Positions 8,163-13,155 of a stretch of 13,155 nucleotides of DNA are shown here, one piece after another. Position numbers and translations under genes: made by a program. The notes under the pieces are model-generated. The model had not been told where the DNA came from. It worked only from the letters and a program-made list of their open reading frames with translations, and searched no databases. The stretch comes from Serpentinimonas sp. (GTDB taxonomy: Bacteria > Pseudomonadota > Gammaproteobacteria > Burkholderiales > Burkholderiaceae_C). Within the stretch, counting starts at the first letter, position 1, and every line of letters starts with the position of its first letter. The stretch spans positions 1 through 13,155 of the forward strand of contig JALOSG010000088.1 of NCBI GenBank assembly GCA_025458665.1, given 5' to 3'.

Positions 8163-9524
8163 ATGAACGCTCCCCAGAAAGCCGAACACCTGCAGGCCCC
8201 CGGCACGCCTGCCACCGCCACCAGCGCTGCGGCCGCCGCGGCTTCCCAGCCCAAAGGCACCAACGCCGAATGGCACCAGCGCCGCCAGGCGGCCACGCCG
8301 CGCGGGGTGGGGGTGTTTGGCGACTTTTTCATCAGCCACGCCAAGAACGCCGAGTTCTGGGACATTGAGGGGCGGCGCTTCATCGACTTCGCGGGTGGTA
8401 TTGCGGTGCTCAACACCGGCCACGTGCACCCGCGCGTGCAGGCCGCCATTGCGGCGCAGCTGCAGCGCTTCACGCACAGTTGCTACCAGGTGGTGCCCTA
8501 CCCGGAATACGTGTCTCTGGCCGAGCGCATCAACGCCATCGTGCCGATCTCTGGTCCGGTGAAAACCGCCTTCTTTTCCACGGGCGCCGAAGCCATCGAG
8601 AACGCCATCAAGATTGCGCGTTCGGCCACCGGGCGCAGCGGCGTCATTGCGTTTGGCGGTGCTTTCCACGGCCGCAGCCTGTTCTCGGTGGCGCTGACCG
8701 GCAAGGTGCAGCCCTACAAGGCCGGCTTTGGTCCCTTTCCGCCCGAGATTTACCACGTGCCTTTCCCGTGCCACTGCGCCTCGCTCGATGAGGTCAAGCG
8801 CGCCATGGCCCAGCTGTTCAAGGCCGACATCGAGGCCAAGCGGGTGGCGGCCATCGTGTTCGAGCCGGTGCAGGGTGAGGGCGGCTTCAACGTCATCCAG
8901 CCGGCCGCCGTGCGCTGGTTGCGCGAGCTGTGCGACGAGCACGGCATCCTGCTCATTGCCGACGAGGTGCAGACCGGCTTTGCCCGTACGGGCAAGATGT
9001 TCGCCATGGAGCACTTTGGCGTGGAGCCCGACCTCATGACCATGGCCAAGAGCATGGCCGGCGGCACCACGCTCTCGGCGGTGTCGGGCCGCGCAGCCAT
9101 CATGGACGGCCCGGCGCCGGGTGGTCTGGGCGGCACCTACGCCGGCCACCCGCTGGCCATTGCGGCGGCGCACGCCGTGCTCGACGTGATGCAGGATGAG
9201 CGCCTGTGCGAGCGCGCCCAGGTGCTGGGCGACCGCCTGATGGAGCACCTGAAGGCCGCCAAGACCCGCCAGCCGCGCCTGGGTGACCTGCGCGCTCTGG
9301 GCGCCATGGCCGCCTGCGAATTCATCGACCCTGCCACGGGAGCGCCCGATGCGGAGGCCACCAAGCGGGTGCAGATGGCCGCACTCAAGCGTGGTTTGTT
9401 GGTGCTCACTTGCGGTGTGAATGGCAACGTGATTCGTTTCCTGTTTCCGCTCACCATCGAAGACGAGGTGTTTGCCGAAGGCCTGGCGCTGCTGGACGCG
9501 GCCATGGCAGAAGCGCTGGCCTGA
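8163..9524 (+). CDS. gabT: 4-aminobutyrate aminotransferase (GabT/PuuE)
   Basis: This 453-residue class III PLP aminotransferase transfers the amino group of GABA to 2-oxoglutarate, giving succinate semialdehyde and glutamate. Visible motifs are FAGGIAVLNTGHVHP (76-90), the phosphate region STGAEAIENA (139-148), FHGR (168-171), EPVQGEGGF (234-242), the Asp267 in ADEVQTGFARTG and Schiff-base K296 in MAKSMAGG. GGLGGTYAGHP follows. Similarity to E. coli GabT runs from about residue 35. The first 32 residues are an Ala/Thr/Pro-rich extension, and GGAG at 8153-8156, 6 bp from the ATG, supports the long start. It completes the putrescine-to-succinate-semialdehyde route begun by its neighbours. GABA specificity is well supported by sequence and context, though some 5-aminovalerate activity is possible. 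Confidence 0.9.
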   Translation: MNAPQKAEHLQAPGTPATATSAAAAAASQPKGTNAEWHQRRQAATPRGVGVFGDFFISHAKNAEFWDIEGRRFIDFAGGIAVLNTGHVHPRVQAAIAAQLQRFTHSCYQVVPYPEYVSLAERINAIVPISGPVKTAFFSTGAEAIENAIKIARSATGRSGVIAFGGAFHGRSLFSVALTGKVQPYKAGFGPFPPEIYHVPFPCHCASLDEVKRAMAQLFKADIEAKRVAAIVFEPVQGEGGFNVIQPAAVRWLRELCDEHGILLIADEVQTGFARTGKMFAMEHFGVEPDLMTMAKSMAGGTTLSAVSGRAAIMDGPAPGGLGGTYAGHPLAIAAAHAVLDVMQDERLCERAQVLGDRLMEHLKAAKTRQPRLGDLRALGAMAACEFIDPATGAPDAEATKRVQMAALKRGLLVLTCGVNGNVIRFLFPLTIEDEVFAEGLALLDAAMAEALA

Positions 9525-9547
9525 GCGGGGATAATTCTCGCTCCGGT

Positions 9548-9575
9548 CCTGCGGCCACTGCCCTGCGGCCACTGC
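9548..9575 (+). repeat. Exact 14-bp tandem duplication before the kinase-like gene
   Basis: CCTGCGGCCACTGC occurs twice with no gap and no mismatch (9548-9561 and 9562-9575). It fills much of the 64-bp gap between gabT and the TTG start at 9589. It does not interrupt a recognisable coding sequence: no ATG or GTG start lies upstream in the kinase-like frame, either as it stands or with one copy removed. Confidence 0.95.
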
Positions 9576-9588
9576 TTCTACTGCGCTT

Positions 9589-10392
9589 TTGAACACAACG
9601 CCCGCCGACATTGCTGCGGCGCCGGCTGAGCCTGCCGGCGCGGCCGTGCGTACCTGGCGCAAAACCACCGACCGGCCCTTGCGCAGCGCGCGCAAGTCGC
9701 TGGCCATCTGGGCGTTTGCCCACTGGGCCGGTGTACCTGTGCCGTGGCGGGTGGTGCGCCAGCGCGACGCCAAGGCTTTGCTCGCCTACGAACATGCCCG
9801 CCTGGTGGCGCTGGCCGAGGCTGGCGAGCGCGTGCCGCCCGTGCTCTCGTTCGATGGGCACACGCTGGTCACAGGGGATGTGGGCGCAGCCGTCGATGCG
9901 CAACTCCACGCATGGCCACCCACCGAGAATGCCCGCGCGCTGGCCCTGATGCAGGCAGTCAGTGCCGACCTGGCTGCGTTCCACGCGCACGGCCATTGGC
10001 ACGGTGGGGCGCAGGCCCGCAACATCACCTGGGACGGGCAGCACTTTGCCCGGCTGGACTTCGAGGAGCCGCTGGTGCCGGCGTTGCCCCTGGGCCTGGT
10101 GCAGGCCTACGATGTGCTGCAGTTGCTGCTCTCCCTGGCGCGCTTGCTGGAAGCGCATGGCCCCGAAGGCGCGAGTGCCGTATTGCGCGCCTACGTGCGG
10201 GCGGCCCACGCGGCCCATGCGCCCCACCTGGTAGGGCAGCTGCGCGCTCTGGTGCTCCCCTTGCTGCCCAAGCTGTCCCGGCTGTCCCGCTGGGCCGCGT
10301 GGTCGGCGCGGCTGGATACCTCGCGCGAGGTCAAGCGGCTGCGCACGGTGCTGGCAGGTCTGCAGACTCTGGTAGCCGAGACAGCACCGTAA
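9589..10392 (+). CDS. Kinase-fold (Bud32/RIO/lipopolysaccharide-kinase-like) protein, catalytic Asp missing
   Basis: This 267-residue protein resembles the small bacterial Bud32/RIO/WaaP-like kinase fold. A helix-C-like AYEHARLVALAEAG (66-79) is followed by a catalytic-loop pattern HGGAQARN (138-145) and a metal-loop LDFEE (156-160). Bud32-type kinases have HGDxxxxN, so the spacing from His138 to Asn145 is exactly preserved, but the catalytic Asp is Gly140 and DFG is DFE. Metal-binding Asp157 and Asn145 remain. The C-terminal 70 residues are helical and basic. The start is TTG with no visible Shine-Dalgarno sequence; a GTG at 9646 (Val20) is an alternative. Its stop lies 10 bp before mnmG, suggesting co-transcription. 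Its substrate is unknown, and it may be a pseudokinase. Confidence 0.65.
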   Translation: MNTTPADIAAAPAEPAGAAVRTWRKTTDRPLRSARKSLAIWAFAHWAGVPVPWRVVRQRDAKALLAYEHARLVALAEAGERVPPVLSFDGHTLVTGDVGAAVDAQLHAWPPTENARALALMQAVSADLAAFHAHGHWHGGAQARNITWDGQHFARLDFEEPLVPALPLGLVQAYDVLQLLLSLARLLEAHGPEGASAVLRAYVRAAHAAHAPHLVGQLRALVLPLLPKLSRLSRWAAWSARLDTSREVKRLRTVLAGLQTLVAETAP

Positions 10393-10402
10393 CCGCACTG
10401 CC

Positions 10403-12409
10403 ATGCTTTATCCCGAGGAATTCGACGTCATTGTGGTTGGCGGAGGCCATGCCGGCACCGAGGCCGCGCTGGCGGCTGCGCGCATGGGCTGCAAGACGCT
10501 GCTGCTGAGCCACAACATCGAAACCCTCGGGCAGATGAGCTGCAACCCGTCCATTGGTGGCATCGGCAAGGGGCACCTGGTGAAAGAGGTGGATGCGCTG
10601 GGTGGCGCCATGGCGCTGGCCACCGACGAGGGCGGCATCCAGTTCCGTATCCTCAACAGCTCCAAGGGCCCGGCCGTGCGGGCCACCCGCGCGCAGGCCG
10701 ACCGCGTGCTCTACAAGGCCGCCATCCGCCGCATGCTGGAGAACCAGCCCAACCTGTCTTTGTTCCAGCAGGCGGTGGACGACCTGATGGTGGAGTCCGA
10801 TGGCACCACCGACCGGGTGGTGGGTGCCGTCACGCAAGTGGGCGTGAAGTTCCGTGCCCGCGCGGTGGTGCTGACGGCCGGCACCTTCCTCGATGGCAAG
10901 ATCCATGTGGGCCTGGACAATTACGCCGCCGGCCGTGCGGGCGACCCGCCTGCGGTGAGCCTGTCGGCGCGGCTGAAGGAATTGAAGCTGCCGCAAGGCC
11001 GCCTGAAAACCGGTACGCCGCCCCGGCTGGACGGCAAGACCATCGATTTCTCCAAGTGCCATGAGCAGCCGGGCGACGGCATGCCAGGCTCCGACACCGC
11101 CGACCAGCCGGTCCCCGTGTTCAGTTTCGTGGGCCATGCTGCTATGCACCCGCGCCAGGTGCCGTGCTGGATCACGCACACCAATGAGCGCACGCACGAC
11201 ATCATCCGCTCCGGTTTTGACCGCAGCCCCATGTTCACCGGGAAGATCGAAGGGGTGGGGCCGCGCTACTGCCCCAGCGTGGAAGACAAGATCAACCGCT
11301 TTGCCGACAAGGACAGCCACCAGATTTTCCTGGAGCCCGAGGGCCTGACCACCCACGAGATCTACCCCAACGGCATCAGCACCAGCCTGCCGTTCGATAT
11401 CCAGTACCAGCTGGTGCGCAGCATTCCCGGCTTGGAGCAGGCGCACATCCTGCGGCCGGGCTACGCCATCGAGTACGACTATTTCGACCCGCGCTCCCTG
11501 AAGGCCAGCTTCGAGACGCAGCAGATAGCGGGCCTGTTCTTTGCCGGGCAGATCAACGGCACCACCGGCTACGAAGAGGCGGCCGCCCAGGGTTTGTTTG
11601 CCGGCATCAACGCGGCGTTGCAGGTGCGCGGCGAGGCGGCCTGGTTGCCGCGCCGCGACGAAGCCTACCTGGGCGTGCTGGTGGACGACCTGATCACCAA
11701 AGGCGTGACCGAACCGTACCGCATGTTCACCAGCCGCGCGGAGTTCCGCCTGCAGCTGCGCGAGGACAACGCCGACATGCGCCTGACCGAAGCAGGGCGC
11801 CGCATGGGCCTGGTGGACGATGCCCGCTGGGATGCGTTTGCTCGCAAGCGGGATGCGGTTTCACGTGAAACAGAGCGCCTGAAGTCCACCTGGGTGAACC
11901 CGCGCGTGGTGTCAGCCGCCGAGGCCGAGCGGGTGCTGGGCAAGGCCATGGAGCACGAGTACAACCTGTTCGACCTCCTGCGCCGCCCGAACGTGAGCTA
12001 CGAAGCACTCATGTCTCTGGAAGGCGGGCGCTTTGCCCAGGATGCCTCCGCCCCGAACGCTGCCCCGTTGGATTCCGCCGCCCTGGAGCAGGTGGAGATT
12101 GCCGCCAAGTATTCCGGTTACATAGACCGGCAGCGCGATGAGGTGGAGCGTGCCAGCCACTACGAAAACCTGAAGCTGCCCCTCGATCTGGACTACCTGC
12201 AGATTGCCGCGCTGAGCTTCGAGGTGCGCCAAAAGCTGAACAAGCACCGTCCTGAAACGCTGGGGCAGGCCTCGCGCATTTCGGGCGTCACACCCGCTGC
12301 CGTGTCACTGATACTGGTGCACCTGAAACGCGGGAAGTGGAAGGGGGCGCTGGCCGATGCCGCCACCTCTGCCACTGCTGTTGCCGAGGCAGGCGGCGTG
12401 GCGGCCTGA
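10403..12409 (+). CDS. mnmG: tRNA uridine-5-carboxymethylaminomethyl modification enzyme MnmG (GidA)
   Basis: This 668-residue FAD-dependent enzyme acts with MnmE to place the cmnm5 group on wobble uridine-34 of certain tRNAs. It opens with the FAD-binding VIVVGGGHAGTEAALA (GxGxxG Gly13-Gly18), followed by the family blocks SCNPSIGGIGKGHLVKEVDALGG, LKTGTPPRLDG, GPRYCPSVEDKI and FAGQINGTTGYEEAAAQG. The C-terminal ISGVTPAAVSLILVHLK is the MnmE/tRNA-contact region. It is about 40 residues longer than E. coli MnmG (629), partly through an Ala-rich tail. No good Shine-Dalgarno sequence precedes the ATG; the upstream gene stops 10 bp earlier, so translational coupling is plausible. rsmG starts 19 bp after its stop, the classic gidA-gidB pair. 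A parS site lies inside the frame at 11857-11872. Confidence 0.97.
   Translation: MLYPEEFDVIVVGGGHAGTEAALAAARMGCKTLLLSHNIETLGQMSCNPSIGGIGKGHLVKEVDALGGAMALATDEGGIQFRILNSSKGPAVRATRAQADRVLYKAAIRRMLENQPNLSLFQQAVDDLMVESDGTTDRVVGAVTQVGVKFRARAVVLTAGTFLDGKIHVGLDNYAAGRAGDPPAVSLSARLKELKLPQGRLKTGTPPRLDGKTIDFSKCHEQPGDGMPGSDTADQPVPVFSFVGHAAMHPRQVPCWITHTNERTHDIIRSGFDRSPMFTGKIEGVGPRYCPSVEDKINRFADKDSHQIFLEPEGLTTHEIYPNGISTSLPFDIQYQLVRSIPGLEQAHILRPGYAIEYDYFDPRSLKASFETQQIAGLFFAGQINGTTGYEEAAAQGLFAGINAALQVRGEAAWLPRRDEAYLGVLVDDLITKGVTEPYRMFTSRAEFRLQLREDNADMRLTEAGRRMGLVDDARWDAFARKRDAVSRETERLKSTWVNPRVVSAAEAERVLGKAMEHEYNLFDLLRRPNVSYEALMSLEGGRFAQDASAPNAAPLDSAALEQVEIAAKYSGYIDRQRDEVERASHYENLKLPLDLDYLQIAALSFEVRQKLNKHRPETLGQASRISGVTPAAVSLILVHLKRGKWKGALADAATSATAVAEAGGVAA
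11857..11872. promoter_or_regulatory. parS (ParB-binding centromere) site inside mnmG
   Basis: GGTTTCACGTGAAACA matches the widely conserved parS palindrome TGTTTCACGTGAAACA at 15 of 16 positions; only the first base differs. It encodes the end of Ala485 and VSRET (486-490) of MnmG. The codons used (GTT, TCA, CGT, GAA, ACA) are mostly ones this GC-rich genome avoids, as expected if the DNA sequence itself is selected. ParB would bind here to load the chromosome-segregation complex. Confidence 0.85.
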
Positions 12410-12893
12410 GCGGGCTGTCGTGGCAGCCATGTCTTCACAACCACCTACCCGGGCGGAGTCGTTGCCGCCCAGTACTCCTGCGTTCGCTGCGCACCCCTTG
12501 CACGCCGGCCTGCGCGCCGGCCTCGCCGACCTGGGGCTGCACCTCGCTGATGCCCAGGTGGGCCAGTTGCTGGCCTACGTGGACTGGTTGGCCAAGTGGA
12601 ACAAGGTCTACAACCTGACGGCGTTGCGTGATCCAGCCGATATGCTCACCCATCACTTGCTAGACAGCCTGGCAGCGGTGTTGCCGCTGCGCAGGCAGTT
12701 GGCCAGTTTGGCGCCGCCGGGGCAGCGTTCTGCCAGCGATCCCTGGCGCCTGCTCGACGTGGGCTCTGGCGGTGGTTTGCCCGGCGTGGTCATTGCCATT
12801 GCCTGCCCGGACGTGGCGGTTTGGTGTGTGGACACGGTGGCCAAGAAGGCCTTGTTCATCGAGCAGGTGGCGGCTGCGTTGCGTCTGCCCAAC

Positions 12894-12969
12894 CTTCACG
12901 GCATCCATGCCCGGGTGGAGCAACTGACCGGCTTCACGGCATCCATGCCCGGGTGGAGCAACTGACCGG
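12894..12969 (+). repeat. rsmG: Exact 38-bp tandem duplication inside rsmG
   Basis: Two perfect head-to-tail copies occupy 12894-12931 and 12932-12969, each beginning CTTCACGGCATCC and ending CAACTGACCGG. Only one further base (C at 12932 and 12970) matches beyond the unit, and the base before it differs. The length is 2 modulo 3, so the extra copy shifts the reading frame. Confidence 0.97.
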
Positions 12970-13139
12970 CGGCTACGACGTGGTGTGCTCCCGCGCGTTT
13001 GCCTCATTGCCCGATTTCGTGCAGTGGTCCCGGCGGGCTCTGAAGCCGGCTGAGGAGGGCCGCTCGGGTGGTGTGTGGATGGCCATGAAAGGCCGCCATC
13101 CTGCCGATGAGTTGGCAGCCTTGCCTCAGGACATTGCTG

Positions 13140-13155
13140 TGTTTCACGTGGAACA
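13140..13155. promoter_or_regulatory. parS site at the 3' end of rsmG (last 16 bases of window)
   Basis: TGTTTCACGTGGAACA is one base from both TGTTTCACGTGAAACA and TGTTCCACGTGGAACA, the two best-known parS forms, so it matches each at 15 of 16 positions. In the restored rsmG frame it encodes the VFHVEQ stretch (last codon cut by the window edge). It lies 1283 bp from the mnmG site. Clustered parS sites near gidAB usually accompany parAB close to the origin. Confidence 0.88.

Larger units (their letters stand above)
12429..13155 (+). pseudogene. rsmG: 16S rRNA m7G527 methyltransferase RsmG (GidB), frameshifted by a 38-bp duplication; 3' end outside window
   Basis: Intact RsmG methylates N7 of G527 in 16S rRNA using S-adenosylmethionine. 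The N-terminal half is normal: QLLAYVDWLAKWNKVYNLTALRD, HHLLDSLA and the SAM-binding LDVGSGGGLPG (109-119). After Gly168 the frame runs into a second copy of a 38-bp unit, adds ten unrelated residues (FTASMPGWSN) and stops at 12963-12965, for 178 residues. Reading the second copy in the +2 frame resumes typical RsmG sequence (GGYDVVCSRAFASLPDFV, GGVWMAMKGRHP, VFHVE) to the window end. The truncated product lacks the C-terminal part of the methyltransferase domain and is probably inactive. No start codon suited to restarting the remainder is seen. A sequencing or assembly error is the main alternative. The ATG is 19 bp after mnmG. Confidence 0.85.

Noticed and set aside
6440..8473. Very long open frame on the minus strand opposite the dehydrogenase (677 codons), with similar ones at 8001-9773, 5560-7104, 4635-5657 and 3347-4714
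   Set aside because: These are antisense shadows typical of GC-rich coding DNA. They span several real genes, are rich in His/Gly/Arg/Gln low-complexity sequence, and show no domain motifs.
9530..9535. GATAAT as a -10 promoter element for the kinase-like gene
   Set aside because: It matches TATAAT at five of six bases, but no good -35 lies at 16-18 bp spacing (the nearest, TGGCAG at 9505-9510, is 19 bp away). It is plausible but not supported enough to list.
10406..10416. TTTATCCCGAG at the mnmG start as a DnaA box
   Set aside because: It differs from TTATNCACA at several positions, it is single, and it lies at the coding start. No cluster of boxes or AT-rich unwinding region is seen.
12932..12965. 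Programmed frameshifting or ribosomal hopping as an explanation for the rsmG break
   Set aside because: There is no slippery heptamer, and the break is fully explained by an exact duplicated 38-bp unit.
1..13155. CRISPR array, tRNA or rRNA genes, insertion sequences or phage genes
   Set aside because: No spaced direct repeats, cloverleaf-like sequences, transposase motifs or terminal inverted repeats were recognised. All gaps are under 160 bp and are accounted for.

Overview
The window is high-GC DNA with every recognisable gene on the + strand. Protein sequences and gene order point to a betaproteobacterium, probably Burkholderiales in or near Comamonadaceae. That is a judgement from family resemblance, since no search could be run. 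The window joins two unrelated blocks: a polyamine (putrescine) uptake and catabolism cluster (1 to about 9524), and the mnmG-rsmG block (9589-13155) that in many bacteria lies next to parAB and the replication origin.

Polyamine block. It opens inside a PuuA/SpuB-type gamma-glutamylputrescine synthetase (1-666, 5' end outside the window). A SpuC-type class III aminotransferase follows (682-2118). Next comes a complete polyamine ABC transporter: lipoprotein binding protein (2212-3363), ATPase (3503-4606) and two permeases (4623-5543, 5554-6462). The block ends with a PuuC-type aldehyde dehydrogenase (6614-8119) and a GabT/PuuE-type 4-aminobutyrate aminotransferase (8163-9524). The order resembles the Pseudomonas spuBCD-FGH cluster, but with one binding protein instead of two. 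Together the genes would import putrescine, convert it by direct transamination and/or gamma-glutamylation to an aldehyde, oxidise that toward GABA, and transaminate GABA to succinate semialdehyde. The glutamylputrescine oxidase (PuuB), the glutamyl-GABA hydrolase (PuuD/SpuA) and succinate-semialdehyde dehydrogenase are not in the window. A strong intrinsic terminator sits between binding protein and ATPase. A sigma-54-like -24/-12 element precedes the binding protein, and a hairpin precedes the aldehyde dehydrogenase.

Chromosome-maintenance/tRNA-rRNA modification block. A TTG-started kinase-fold protein (9589-10392) has the kinase catalytic-loop pattern with Gly in place of the catalytic Asp. 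It is followed by mnmG (10403-12409) and rsmG (12429 to beyond the end). Two near-perfect parS centromere sites (ParB-binding 16-mers) are embedded in coding sequence: one in mnmG (11857-11872) and one in rsmG forming the last 16 bases of the window (13140-13155). They imply that parAB and the origin region are near.

Most striking anomaly. rsmG carries an exact 38-bp tandem duplication (12894-12969). Because 38 is not a multiple of three, the frame shifts into a stop at 12963-12965. Removing one copy restores a normal RsmG frame through to the window end. A second exact tandem duplication (14 bp x 2, 9548-9575) lies just before the kinase-like gene. Either may be real variation or an assembly artefact.
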